Shown here piece after piece: positions 12,538-23,107 of a stretch of DNA of 64,000 nucleotides. The stretch is from assembly GCA_030533445.1 (NCBI GenBank), contig CM060080.1:22769377-22833376 (forward strand). The letters run 5' to 3'. The notes below the pieces were generated by a model that worked only from the letters and a program-made list of their open reading frames with translations, did not search any database and was not told the origin of the DNA. The stretch's first letter is position 1, and every line of letters begins with the position of its first letter. A program made the translations under genes and the position numbers. This DNA is from Cyprinodon diabolis (lineage: Eukaryota; Chordata; Actinopteri; Cyprinodontiformes; Cyprinodontidae).

Positions 12538-12746
12538 AATACCGAAACTCAATCTTGTTTCAGATATTTAATTGTTCCTAACAGAGCACTTTGCTCTAAA
12601 TCCACAGGTTTATTAGTGGTTCTTATAAAAGTGGAATGGGAAGCAACCTTCCCTCTTTTAAAACTATCCATTTCAATAAAGCATATAGCTAGAATGGTTC
12701 AGGTTAGCATAGGCACATCTCTATAGTTATTATCTATAGGCTTGTC
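12538..12746 (+). mobile_element. LINE family A 3' fragment
   Basis: Plus-strand remains match the LINE at 3286-3560: ATTGTTCCTAACAGAGCACTT, then GGTTTATTAGTGGTTC, then AAAAGTGGAATGGGA, followed by TCCCTCTTTTAAAAC and AAAGCATATAGCTAGAATGG. The frame is broken and internally deleted. It ends where Tc1-like sequence begins. Confidence 0.65.
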
Positions 12747-13035
12747 ATCATAGGTGCATGTCCACTGTGAGAGACATAGTCTAAAAAAAAAAAATCCAGA
12801 AATCACAATGTATGATTTTTTATCTATTTGTTAATATGATACAGCTACAAATAAGTATTTGAACACCTGTCTATCGACTAGATTTCAGACCCTCAACGAC
12901 ATGTTAGTCTTTCTTCAAAATGTTCAACTTCACTTCATTTATTATCCTAACTTAGATACACCTGTTGATGTTATTAACTGAATAAAGACACCTGTCCACC
13001 CTATACAATCGGTACGAATCCAACTACTGACAACG
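12747..13035 (+). mobile_element. Truncated Tc1-like transposon end
   Basis: The segment TCATCATAGG...GTGAGAGACA...AAAAATCCAGAAATCACA matches the inner part of the inverted repeat of the intact element at 20282-21874. It continues into the 5' untranslated part typical of a related Tc1 family (CAAATAAGTATTTGAACACC, ACACCTGTCCACCC). It stops just before where the transposase start codon is expected. Both ends are lost and it sits between two pieces of LINE. Confidence 0.65.
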
Positions 13036-13039
13036 CAAA

Positions 13040-13140
13040 CTCTATATTTATGCTGCTATGGGCTTAGGCTGTTGGAGGACATAGGGACCTCTTTTCATCA
13101 CTGCTCTATTGATCTTCTGCTCTTCAATTCTTTAGCTTTG
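13040..13140 (+). mobile_element. LINE family A 3' UTR fragment
   Basis: The sequence TTATGCTGCTATGGGCTTAGGCTGTTGGAGGA and following resembles the 3' UTR expected after the LINE piece at 12538-12746. This suggests that the Tc1 fragment landed inside one LINE copy. The assignment is from memory of fish LINE 3' ends. Confidence 0.45.
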
Positions 13141-13194
13141 TTGGTTCAAATTCTGAATATATGTTCTCTCTGGTTTTTTCTTGTTTTTTGTTTT

Positions 13195-13490
13195 TGTTAC
13201 AGAAGCTTTATCGCGACAGTGGCGTCGGAAGTCGGATGTAGGAGTTTGCCCTGAAATCGAAGGATTGGCGGTTCAAACCCTGGCTCCGACTTTCAGTGTC
13301 GTTGTGTCCTTGGGCAAGACACTTCACCTGCATTGTCTACTGATGGTGGTCAGAGGGCCCGGTGTCAGTGAGCCCCAGGGCAGCTGTGGCTACAATGTAG
13401 CTTGCCACTAACAGTGTGTGATGTGTTCGTGAATGTGTGAATGACTGACTTGAAAAAGCACTATATAAGTGCAGGCCATTTACCATTTAC
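13195..13490 (+). mobile_element. tRNA-derived SINE-like element
   Basis: The element carries a polymerase III B box, GGTTCAAACC at 13270-13279. This is followed by TCGTTGTGTCCTTGGGCAAG, CCCCAGGGCAGCTGTGGCTA and a 3' end repeating CCATTTAC (13476-13490). This order is characteristic of a widespread fish short interspersed repeat. The A box is poorly preserved. It lacks a long open frame and depends on LINE machinery for movement. Confidence 0.65.
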
Positions 13491-14856
13491 TTTATCCAGC
13501 TTGTATCCGTTAAGCTCTGATGCCATTTTGGAGGGAGGCACCTGCTCGACTGCTGCTATAAACCACTTTCAGTTTAGATGATAAACATAATGTTCTCAGT
13601 GTTTAGTCAGGTTTCTTTCCTAGACATTTGTAGCTATGGGTTCAGCTTTTAATGTAATGGTAGATGTTATCTTTTTTTGACATAGTAACTGGCTCATACA
13701 TCATTCAATGAAATGCTTCTTACCTAGACCTAAGGGGCTAGTTACTGTAACTGTTAACTTCTCTAACATAGAAAGTATTTAGATTAGTGCTTCTATGTTC
13801 CCTCTGTGTGTCCGCTTCTGTCTCTTTAAACTGTCAGTAAGCCTCATCAGAAGGTAGTTCACAATGGGACTGGTTATTTGAAAGTTTTTATTCCTGTTTA
13901 ATATCATTTTTCTTCTCGCCTGTCACTATTTTCATGCTGAATGTGAGGGATTGGTGCAAAGACAACAGCAAAATACAAAAAAAAAAGTCTACTCTTGCCA
14001 CATGATCATCCAGGATGAGTAATCCTGCAATGTCAAATACACAATGCAGCCAGCTGGGATAGAATTCGTTTAATCAATCTTTCTTTATGATTCGATTGAA
14101 TAGACTTTATAAAGTAAAGACAGACAAGTCCCAGAATGTCAAGCTTTGAACTACAGCTTATCTACAGCTTATTTATTAAAACCAAAATTTGTTTATCATT
14201 GATCATTTTTAAATGTAGGATGAGTATAAATCTGAAGGAAGAGGTTTTCTTCTTACCTTGTTCCACCCCACCAAAACCTGTTTGAATATTTTGCGACTGT
14301 TTTCTTCAATTATTTTGTTGGGTGTCTGAGAACCTAAACCAGACATTATTCATACATAATTAGCTGTTTCATTTTTCGTGTTGAGAAATGCATGGACTTC
14401 CTGCTGAAGGGAACCAACAGTTTAAAGTTCTGGCAGAGACAAAAATGTCTCCTATAGGTTTGACTTTTGTTTTAGGCTCCAGAGTCCTTTGTTTTATTAA
14501 TATTTGATAAGAGATAGAGGGGGAAGACATGTGGCGAAGATCACAAGGCAAGCACTCAAACCTGCGACAGCTGTGTCAAGGACCAGAATCTCTCTACATG
14601 GGTTGCTCGCTAAACCCTTGCACCAGTACTTATATGATTCTATGAAAGTTGTAACTGAGAGGAAAACCGAAGCTTATCTCTAACCAAAGTCTATCTAAGA
14701 TGGATGTGAAACTGTTAGCCCACAGTCAGTTTTGAGGTGTTTAATGAGTCATATTTGATTAACTAGATTATGATTAAATGATTTGTTTATTTTAGTTAAA
14801 ATGGATTCTGAAAATTTGACCTAGATCTATGTTCTTGGCTGGCCCGGGAATGCCTT
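13491..14856. other. Non-coding stretch, nothing recognised
   Basis: No supported gene, RNA or repeat. A short GC-rich phrase just before the microsatellite (GGCTGGCCCGGGAATGCC, about 14837-14854) may be the tail of a retroposon. Confidence 0.4.
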
Positions 14857-14948
14857 TGGATGGATGGATGGATGGATGGATGGATGGATGGATGGATGGA
14901 TGGATGGATGGATGGATGGATGGATGGATGAATGGATGGATGGATGGA
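14857..14948 (+). repeat. (TGGA)n tetranucleotide microsatellite
   Basis: About 23 uninterrupted or nearly uninterrupted TGGA units run for 92 bases, with a single interruption (GAATGG) near 14930. Such tails often grow at the 3' end of fish SINEs and LINEs. Confidence 0.97.
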
Positions 14949-15865
14949 AGAAAACATGATTTGTCAGTTCTTAATTGATTTTCATGATAATTTGTAAAGA
15001 TAAATTCGTATAACCAAAGATTATGTAATGATAGTAATAGTATGTCACAAAACTCCTCAGTCACTTAATTTAATTAACAGCTAAAAATGTTTTTAATACC
15101 AGCGATCCGATTTAAAATCGGACCAGGTCTGAAGGAATTGATTCTAAGTATTGAAAATCAAAATCAAATATTGAAATTCAAATCAATACCCAGCCCTTTC
15201 TCTTGGGAAAGAAAGGCTAGAAAATAAGTCAAAAGGAACACTTTTATGTTTTAGTAGAGGTGCCTGAAATTTAGGTCACTATCAACAGGTCGTACCTAAT
15301 TTATTCTCACTTTACCTGTCATCAGTTTTGTTTGTTTTTTCTTATAGGATTTATTTATTTATTTATTTTTTATAGAAATTAACCAACCTAGTCCCTTTCT
15401 CAACCATAGATGGACACCAAAGTTAATGTGGATTTCTTCCCACTTTTCTTCATGGCAGTGTCCGTGAGCAGATTTGTTAATCAGCCCTACTCCTTTAGAT
15501 AAAAAGAAGCCCACACACAGGAATGCTGTCAGTATCCTTACCTTTGGAGTTACACTGAAGTAATGGTCGATTCTACCTTATCTTTCCTAGACAGATAACC
15601 GTCACAAACAATCATAATAGCAGATAATCAGTATTCAGTAGGTTTCAATTGATTATTTTGGGCAAGGCCTAATATAAAGAGGAACAATAGGCTTGTGTAA
15701 TGCAACGTTATTGAATAATATAGTTCTCTCAAACTCTACCTTCTAAACAATGTGCTATTTTGCTTGCAAATGACACACACAAACCCTTTTATAAATAAAC
15801 ATTTATAAGCACCATTGGAATGAGCTCAGTGTAAAACACTATGATAAATGGAAATCACAAATTTG
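14949..15865. other. Non-coding stretch, nothing recognised
   Basis: AT-rich sequence with simple ATTT runs near 15351-15370 and no supported gene. Confidence 0.4.
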
Positions 15866-16480
15866 TCAGGGCTCTGATAGTAGGACCCAGATTTCAGGCA
15901 GTTTAGAATGAAATGCTTTAATGACTACTTAGTACCTTATGTTGTGGCTCGTCAGCTGGGACCGGCTTGCCGGAATCCCTGTAGAGATGGATACTCTGGT
16001 TAGTGACCACGAAACTCAGATGGGGAGCTATAACTAGCATTTGAGTCACTAATCTGGTTCTTAAGTTCTGTCCATGCACAGAGGAAGGAGTCTAAAACAG
16101 TCCAATGATTTCTCCACAGCATGAGGTGGGAGCCGCCCAGAGAGTTCCAGGGATGAGGCAGAGCAGACTGATGAGCGGAAGAGCAGAAGAATCCAAAAGG
16201 AAAATCCAGAGCAGGAGATGAAGCAGAAGCAGATTTCCAAGCTAGTGGATACAAGAGAAGAAGAGGTACCAAAGGGGAATGCGGGGTCCTGCAGTCTGTA
16301 AACAGGAACAGGCAGAAACAGACCGGAACAGGGGCAAGCCAAACTGGGGAGTCCAGAGTCAAAAACAGGTCAGGATCAGATAATTAAAACACAAGAGGGT
16401 ACTGAGCTTAAATAGGAACTGGAACAGGTGGATCAGAAGAGGGCAAATGAAAACTGGGCTGAGCTAAGCAGGTGTAATAA
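15866..16480 (-). mobile_element. LTR-like repeat, minus orientation
   Basis: Read on the minus strand, the block has CACCTG...TTCCTATTTAAG (a TATA-like promoter region near 16405-16435), a pyrimidine-rich body, GTGGTCACTAACC (about 16001-16014) and an A/T-rich AAAGCATTTCATT tail near its end. The plus-strand block at 26909-27385 has the same order, including an exact GTGGTCACTAACC. The long minus-strand frames here have no protein resemblance and are chance frames in pyrimidine-rich DNA. A solo LTR or other promoter-bearing retroelement end is inferred. Exact borders and target duplications were not found. Confidence 0.45.
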
Positions 16481-16740
16481 ATGAACTAATAATCCAGTCA
16501 TCATTGCCAAGATCATGAAAAATCTTGACTGAGACCATTTTCTCTTCAGTGTTACACTTATTGCAGAAAATACATAAGTGTGTTACATTTTTTACAATAA
16601 CCAAGAACACAGAAAAATAGAATATCTTATAAACTTTTCTGTATATTTCATTCTTCCTACATAAAAAAATCACATCCAACCATCACATAGTGGTTACAGG
16701 TGAATTCAGATAAATTATTGCTTCAAGCAAGGGAGATTTT

Positions 16741-17280
16741 TATAAAGTCATAGGGAAGCGGCTGTTCCAATGGTTGCAGTTCAGAATCCTCCCAAGTGGT
16801 GTCTGCCTTTACAAGAGTGAATAAAGTAAATGTGATTGGTTGATTATCAAGGGGGCGGGATTGTTCTGGAGGAAGGATCGCAAGTCGATTTGGTTGTGGC
16901 CGGTGTCTTGGAAGCATCTTGCTAACCAGTTAGCAACTTAGTGCTAGTAGGTTCCCAATGGAAAATGACATTGGGACCAAGTAGCACTTAAAAATGAAAC
17001 TGTCAAGGAACGCTATGGATACCGGAAATATGCAAAAGGAGGAGAGTTTTGTGTCGGCGGTTGTGGATGAGTCTCCTCCGTCATCCATTTTTTTATTTAG
17101 AGGAGGAAAGCGGGGATGAAGTTGCTGTGGAAGAGGATGTCATGGCTGCAGAAGCTTTGTTTGGTGTAGAAGGCTTACAAACGTACATGTTTTCCTCGCA
17201 ACGCTGCCAGTGCTGTTAGCTCTACGCATGCCAAAGGCACTGACAGCCATCCCCACGAACACTGGGACGTAACTTAATAG
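16741..17280 (+). pseudogene. Promoter-like segment with a broken acidic reading frame
   Basis: A CCAAT-type box (GATTGG at 16833) and a GC box (GGGGGCGGGATT at 16851) precede an ATG at 17017 in the frame MDTGNMQKEESFVSAVVDES. This frame ends at TGA near 17118. In another frame the same region reads LEEESGDEVAVEEDVMAAEA, then LFGVEGLQTYMF, before a stop at about 17220. The phrase resembles the start of a multicopy fish protein family with an acidic leader and a G-[IL]-x-P/T-Y-x-F box before a cysteine-rich domain. That link is from memory and weak. The frame break means it is not functional. Confidence 0.3.
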
Positions 17281-17640
17281 TAAAGTAAATTATTCTTATT
17301 TCTTATTTCAACCGTTCCGTACATGAGCTGCAACATATAAATCAAGATGATTTGACTGAACCAATTTATTGACAGATGACCGTTGATATATGATATATAA
17401 CTGGCCTACATAAAATAACGGAGTGAAAAAAGACAGATTTTAAGACAGGATTCTTTTTTAAATAGAAATTTTCTAACTTTCGGGATAAGATGTTCTGATA
17501 AAGAGTACATTTATATACATGTTTAAGGCACAATGATTTGACATATAAATATTACTTCCCTACGACTTTAAATGCCAATTAGGAAACAATGCAATCCAGA
17601 AATTAAACTTAAAAAAACTTCTTAAGCAAAACAAAGGCTA

Positions 17641-18260
17641 GAAACTGCAGACACTGGCACCCTTTGGGGTTTGGCCCCTCGGGGGTTGGGCTCCGGTTGC
17701 TCTGCTCTCCTGTGGGTGTGGCCATCCCTATGTCTGCCCTCCTTGTGTCAAGGTGATCTGAGGTGCCTCTGGACAATGGGGGCCTTCAGTTGCCTCATTA
17801 TGAATCCTGGGCCCTGTATGGCCAGTTTAGAGCCGCCCACACCTTCAATTGAGCAACTTATTGAGCTGGAAAAGGTTTTCCTGCTCCAGAAGCTTTGTAA
17901 ATCCTTTATACACAAGCATGTCCATGCATACAAACCATGGGAGTTCATGTATACCCCATGAATAATATTGTGTAATCACCATAGCTTTTTCTAGAAGTTT
18001 ACTTGGGTTGCTTGTTGTCTTCTGTTTGCTGTTCTTATGTTCTCTGTTTTCTTTCCATTTTGTCTCATTCAGGTGTGGAAGCAGACTTCTAGGAGATACT
18101 ATATATCTTCTCTTTTTTCTATTTTTGCTGGGGTTTTTTTTTTTGGTCTTTTTCATTCACTCTTTCCTGTCTATATCTATTTCTCTCTCCCATTGACTCT
18201 TTCTTTCTCACCTCCATTTCCATCTCCATTGTTTAAGATTTTACTCCCTAAATAATTTTC
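17641..18260 (+). mobile_element. Probable LINE 3' UTR
   Basis: The segment runs from GC-rich sequence (CCCTTTGGGGTTTGGCCCC) through CTTGTGTCAAGGTGATCTG and TGTGTAATCACCATAGC-like sequence to a long CT-rich tail (TCTTTCTCACCTCCATTTCC). This order fits the 3' UTR of a fish L1/Tx1-type LINE as I remember it. No reverse transcriptase motif is present and no second copy is in the window. Confidence 0.35.
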
Positions 18261-18316
18261 AAAAATGTTTCATATACAAGTACCAAGCAGAGCTTTATGG
18301 TAGCAGTCATTCATCT

Positions 18317-18420
18317 CAATTCACTTTATTTATATAGCGCCAATTCACAATATATGTGATCTCAAGGCACTTAACAGTTCACCAGATCATACAGTCATTA
18401 TGGCCAGGTTGTAAAAGCAA
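18317..18420 (-). mobile_element. LINE family A 3' end fragment, minus strand
   Basis: AATTCACTTTATTTATATAGCGCCAATTCACAA and CTCAAGGCACTT match the start of the longer minus-strand copy at 50663-51420. This is the extreme 3' end of the LINE in antisense. Confidence 0.65.
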
Positions 18421-18479
18421 ATCTTTTGGGCTTTTATCTAGCTCATGGGACATCAAATCTCTGAGCTATATTGGCAAAA

Positions 18480-18680
18480 CATGAACCAAAAAAGGTTTAA
18501 TTTTATCTAAACATTTTAATTCAATTTTTTCCATTTTTTTTATTTTAAAAACTCTTTTTACAGATTTTATATTTTCAGGTTTTTTTTTTCAAATTTCTCT
18601 TTTTCAGATTAATTTTTTTAATTTGCTTTCTTTTCAAATTTTGTTCTTCAGATTCAATTTTTTTGCATTTCAAGCATAAA
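18480..18680 (+). repeat. T-rich degenerate tandem sequence
   Basis: Repeated variants of TTTTCAGATT / TTTTCAAATTT separated by T runs (18565-18665). Low-complexity sequence without coding value. Confidence 0.6.
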
Positions 18681-20279
18681 GAAATGTGTCTTTGCTCTTC
18701 TCTCCAGATGAAAACTGCCCTCAGAAGAGACGAGAGTATACTATGGTATGAAAAAGCAGCAATAATTATTATTTTTTTAATTGGGACGTTTTTCAAAGTT
18801 ACAATTTTTGTGTTGCATTTCTATTTTCAAATTTCCATTCCAATATATGTTATTGCAACAGCAATGGAACAAATGTCCCTCTATATCTGATGAGTCATGA
18901 ATTTAGCATTTGAAATTTTGCTTTCTTTGTAAAAACAGGATATTTCACTCAAGGAAATTGCACTAAATGCTTGATATCTATAAAGTACAGTAGGATTTGG
19001 GTTTTAGTTTATAGTTATTCACATTGATAGAGTTTACTCGCTAAGGCAAAATCTGTTAAAATATGACTTGCAACCAAGCAGGAACTATTTAGAATCTAGA
19101 ATACAGGAAGGACAGTGGCCTCAACGCGATAACGGATTACAGCTGACAGTAGGATTGGCTTCTGTGCTGCTATTGGATAAGATAAAAAAAAATCTTTAAC
19201 TTTTGATTTTGTCTTCAGCCAACTAATCAATCAGTCATTTGCAAGCTGCATATGTATCTATCCAAAGACTGCAAAGAGCCTCTGGGGGATGTTCGAGGCT
19301 CTGATATCTAATGAAGAAAATGTAAGTGCAAACTCAGCAGAGGCTTTGTTAAAAAAAAGAGACATGTCTAATTGACATTTTGCCCCTCCCTGGGGTTAGA
19401 CAAGGCGTCTGGAAGAAGAATCTCCATTAGGCCTCCGATTGCTCACTGACAAAGACTCAACATCTTCTATCATGAACACACATTCACATACTTGGCTGCA
19501 CCTCTGCATGCAACATGACAAACACACATATTCAACCATCTGCATGTTTCACATAATATTAAAGCAGACGCACAATGACCAAACTTTACATCCACACACT
19601 TTCACACACAGATAAGGCGGAGCCAGTGTTAAAAGACTTGTAATTTGTATTTTGCCAACAAAGGCTGGATTATCCTGCAGTGAGCTTTGTTGCAGCTGCT
19701 GGTGTGTATTTGCTTACGTGTAAGAGAAGGATAGAGAGAATAAAGAAAAAGGGGGTGTTAATACCAAAGAAGAACTGAGATGGAGAAAAATGGTTAAATC
19801 GGACGAAGAATGCCAAGAAAAAAAAGTTTACAGGAGTGTGTTTCATTCTTTGTCCCACCTGTGTGTGCATATCTGTGGGGGGTGAGAGTAAGCATTTGCC
19901 ACCTCTGCCCCTCCCACGGTTTTCTGGATGACAGAGCTTCTTTCAGCCAATCTCCAGTTCTTCCCATGGCCAGCCCGCCTCAGCCAGACTTAGACCTCTG
20001 CTCATATGACAGCTCATAGGGGCAAAAGGTCAAGGGGGACAAAAGTGGAGGGCTGTGATTCATGTTTGCATGATTTAGCTTAAGAAGGAGGTGATGTGTG
20101 TGATACGTATGGGAGGAGGGACTCGGTCCAAATAAAGTTACCAAATTATGACAGGGGGGAAGAAAGTGAGCCTGGGAGCTTTGAGGCATTCAGAGATTTA
20201 TGAAACGACTGAATCAAATTAAATCCTCAGTGACTGACAAAGACAACACAGCAGGAGGCAGATCAAAATTAGGCAAATA
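18681..20279. other. Non-coding stretch, nothing recognised
   Basis: No supported gene, splice pair or named repeat. Confidence 0.4.
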
Positions 20280-20281
20280 TA

Positions 20282-20478
20282 CAGTGGGGCAAAAAAGTAT
20301 TTAGTCAGCCACCAATAGTGCAAGTTCTCCCACTTAAAAAGATGAGAGAGGCCAGTAATTTTCATCATAGATATACCTCAACTATGAGAGACAAAATGAG
20401 AAAAAAAAAAACAGAAAATCACATTGTCTGATTTTTAAAGAATTTATTTGCAAAATATGGTGGAAAATAAGTATTTGG
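20282..20478 (+). repeat. Tc1 left terminal inverted repeat
   Basis: 197 bases, inverse of 21679-21874. It ends with GGAAAATAAGTATTTGG, beside the 3' end of the transposase gene. Confidence 0.93.
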
Positions 20479-20497
20479 TAAATGACAAAAGTTCATC

Positions 20498-21509
20498 TCA
20501 ATACTTTGTTATATACCCTTTGTCGGCAATGACAGAGATCAAACATTTTCTGTAAGTCTTCACAAGGTTTTCACACACTGTTGCTGGTATTTTGGCCCAT
20601 TCCTCCATGCAGATCTCCTCTAGAGCAGTGATGTTCTGGGGCTGTCGCTGGGCAACACGGACTTTCAACTCCCTCCAAAGATTTTCTATGGGGTTGAGAT
20701 CTGGAGACTGGCTAGGCCACTCCAGGACCTTGAAATGCTTCTTACGAAGCCACTCCTTCGTTACCCGGGCGGTGTGTTTGGGATCATTGTCATGCTGAAA
20801 GACCCAGCCACGTTTCATCTTCAATGCCCTTGCTGATGGAAGGAGGTTTTCACTCAAAATTTGACGATACATGGCCCCATTCATTCTTTCCTTCACACGG
20901 ATCAGTCGTCCTGGTCCCTTAGCAGAAAAACAGCCCCAAAGCATGATGTGTCCACCCCCATGCTTCACTGTAGGTATGGTGTTCTTTGGATGCAACTCAG
21001 CATTCTCTCTCATCCAAACACGACGAGTAGAGTTTTTACCAAAATGTTCTATTTTGGTTTCATCTGACCATATGATATTCTCCCAGTCATCGTCTGGATC
21101 ATCCAAATGCTCTCTAGCAAACTTGAGACGGGCCTTGACATGTACTGGCTTAAGCAGGGGGACACGTCTGGCACTGCAGGATTTGAGTCCTTGGCGGCGT
21201 AGTGTGTTACTGATGGTAGCCTTTGTTACTTTGGTCCCAGCTCTCTGCAGGTCATTCACTAGGTCCCCCCGTGTGGTTCTGGGATTTTTACTCACCGTTC
21301 TTGCGATCATTTTGACCCCAGGGGGTGAGATCTTGCGTGGAGCCCCAGATCGAAGAAGTCTTGCATGTTTTCCACTTTCTAATAATTGATCCCACAGTTG
21401 ATTTCTTCACACCAAGCTGTTTACCTATTGCAGATTCAGACTTACCAGCCTGGTGCAGGTCTATAATTTTGTTTCGGGTGTCCTTTGACAGCTCTCTAGT
21501 TTTGGCCAT
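20498..21509 (-). pseudogene. Tc1-like DD34E transposase, one frame shift
   Basis: Transposases of this family cut and paste their own element at TA sites. The N-terminal part starts at ATG 21507-21509 with [12 protein letters not shown] and contains a helix-turn-helix ([20 protein letters not shown]). The frame then shifts between about 21340 and 21371. The continuation is open to the stop at 20498, with a second helix-turn-helix ([14 protein letters not shown]). The catalytic triad is in [14 protein letters not shown] and NPIENLW. There are exactly 34 residues between the second D and the E, as expected for DD34E. The total length of about 337 codons fits the family. All key residues are present, so one small insertion or deletion is the only visible defect. 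Sequencing error is an alternative. Confidence 0.92.
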
Positions 21510-21678
21510 GGTGGAGTTTAGAGTGTGACTGTTTCAGGTTGTGGACAGGTGTCTTTTATACTGACAACGGGTTCAAACAGGTGCCATTAATGAAGGTAAC
21601 GAGTGGAGGACAGAGGAGCCTCTTACAGACGAAGTTACAGGTCTGTGAGAGCCAGAAATCTTGCTTGTTTGTAACTGA

Positions 21679-21874
21679 CCAAATACTTATTTTCCACCAT
21701 ATTTTGCAAATAAATTCTTTAAAAATCAGACAATGTGATTTCTGGATTTTTTTTTCTCATTTTGTCTCTCATAGTTGAGGTATATCTATGATGAAAATTA
21801 CCGGCCTCTCTCATCTTTTTGAGTGGGAGAACTTGCACTATTGGTGGCTGACTAAATACTTTTTTGCCCCACTG
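21679..21874 (-). repeat. Tc1 right terminal inverted repeat
   Basis: 196 bases. It differs from the left repeat at two clear substitutions and a few positions in an A run. It lies upstream of the transposase start and would hold the promoter-side transposase binding sites, as is known for this family. Confidence 0.93.
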
Positions 21875-22159
21875 TACGTCTTCAGAGCTTTCATCGTCTT
21901 TCATAATCCCAGAAAGTGTTTTTCTCCTGCAGTGCCTTAGAAAAGTATGTTTATACCATTTATCTAATTATTAGAACCTTCAGTGTCTGTGGTAAATTTG
22001 GTAAAACCAAAGGTAACCTACTTAATATTTCATGTTAACAAATGTTAATGCAATTAAACATTTTTCTTTACATTTGAAGTAGGGATAATGTATCTGTCAT
22101 TTTTTGCTAAAACTCAGAAATAGTGATCAAAGTGATCAACTGCTTTGAGAAGTTGCAGT

Positions 22160-22708
22160 TAAGGGCTGGTTATACTCTCGCAGTAGTGTGTTGCAGTGAG
22201 CTTGTTGCAGATATTTTTGATTTATGCCCTATTTTGCGTGGTCTGCGTGGTTATTCCATGCCACAACACAAGAGGGACAATCATGACCTAGCTGTGGGTC
22301 TAGACATGGCCGAGGCTGAGAGAAAGTGGGGGCAAGTTAGTGCGACAACAGAGGTACATGAGGGCGAAAAAGAGCGGGGTGGAAAAAGGGTCCCAGCGTT
22401 CTTTCGCACCTTGCTCTTCTAGCTGGTCCATCTTCACGAGTCGTTTTACACAATGGTGGTCATAAAAAAAAAAAAAAAAAATGGTGGTCATACAAACAAA
22501 ACAAGCCGGTAAGTTACAAAACAGGAATTATGCATAGTATAGAGTGGATGCAGAGTTGACCAATCAGAGGCCTCTAGTCTGCGAACAGTCTGCGGTCACC
22601 TAGAGTTTGGAGAGGTGCTGCAGAGTGTCTGCGGAAGGGGCGGGGGCACATTTACGTTAACTGCGACACATGCAGACGACCTGATATCCGAGTACAAGTC
22701 AGGCTTTA
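22160..22708 (+). mobile_element. Probable non-autonomous DNA transposon (PIF/Harbinger-like)
   Basis: The block starts TAAGGGCTGGTTATACTC and ends GAGTACAAGTCAGGCTTTA, which are imperfect inverse copies. The interior is more GC-rich than its flanks, with repeated TGCG/GTCTGCG phrases. Similar ends (a call for cargo with CTGG...TATACT) are known from fish Harbinger MITEs, but the target duplication is not clean. A 99-codon plus-strand frame starting at 22123, left of the element border, has no recognised motif. Confidence 0.4.
22453..22491 (+). repeat. Poly-A run flanked by an 11-13 bp direct repeat
   Basis: ATGGTGGTCAT occurs immediately before and after a run of about 18 A (22464-22481). 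This is the layout left by LINE-mediated insertion with a target duplication, but with nothing inserted except a poly-A tail. Replication slippage is an alternative. Confidence 0.75.
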
Positions 22709-22889
22709 GGTAAGTTTCTAAAAGCTAAAAGACCTCAAAGGGAACAAGGTGGCAGTAATATCCCCAGTATGCTCTGGGGATATTATTAGAGCTTATTACC
22801 AGCCCAGAAATTAAATACCTCCAAAATACTGAAGACTTGAGGAAAAAGTATTGAAAACTTATATAACGCTCATTAAGCACAAGATTTAC

Positions 22890-22978
22890 TTGCCTGTAGA
22901 GGCTGGAGAAAGGTACCACCACCCCTCGTGACCCCAGCTCGTTTAAAGCGTGACAGAAAATTGATGGATGGATCATAT
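22890..22978 (+). mobile_element. SINE/retroposon tail fragment
   Basis: The phrase CCTCGTGACCCCAGCTCG, then AAAGCGTGACAGAAAATTGA and TGGATGGAT is the typical 3' tail of a fish tRNA-SINE. The head is missing. Confidence 0.45.
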
Positions 22979-23107
22979 ACATATTAAAATTTGTGACTGT
23001 AATACCATGAAATTTAAAAAATGCAGAGTGAGAAATGTTTTAAGGCCCAGCTTTTTTTTGAAAGACAATCGACAGCCTCAGAGAGACAATCTAAATCCGA
23101 GCTGAGA

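Larger units (their letters stand above)
20282..21874 (-). mobile_element. Nearly complete Tc1/mariner-family transposon
   Basis: The element is 1593 bp, the usual size for fish Tc1-like transposons. It begins CAGTGGGGCAAAAAAGTATT and ends with the exact inverse. Long terminal inverted repeats (20282-20478 and 21679-21874) differ at only a handful of positions. The TA dinucleotide is present on both sides (20280-20281 and 21875-21876), as expected for Tc1/mariner insertion. One transposase gene lies inside on the minus strand. The close match of the two ends means a recent insertion compared with the other Tc1 remains in this window. The only visible damage is a frame shift in the transposase. 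Confidence 0.95.

Noticed and set aside
13270..13280. Possible tRNA gene from the B-box sequence
   Set aside because: The rest does not fold as a tRNA; it is the head of a SINE.
14792..15064. Minus-strand frame with repeated HPSI residues
   Set aside because: It is a translation of the TGGA microsatellite, not a protein repeat.
16000..16362. Two long minus-strand open frames (93 and 120 codons)
   Set aside because: They lie in pyrimidine-rich LTR-like repeat DNA, overlap each other in different frames and show no motif.
20592..21389. Plus-strand open frames opposite the transposase, including one of 172 codons
   Set aside because: They are antisense shadows of the transposase gene and have no independent support.
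22300..22491. Search for CRISPR-like or bacterial-type repeat arrays in the repetitive parts
   Set aside because: No regularly spaced identical repeats with unique spacers exist anywhere in the window.
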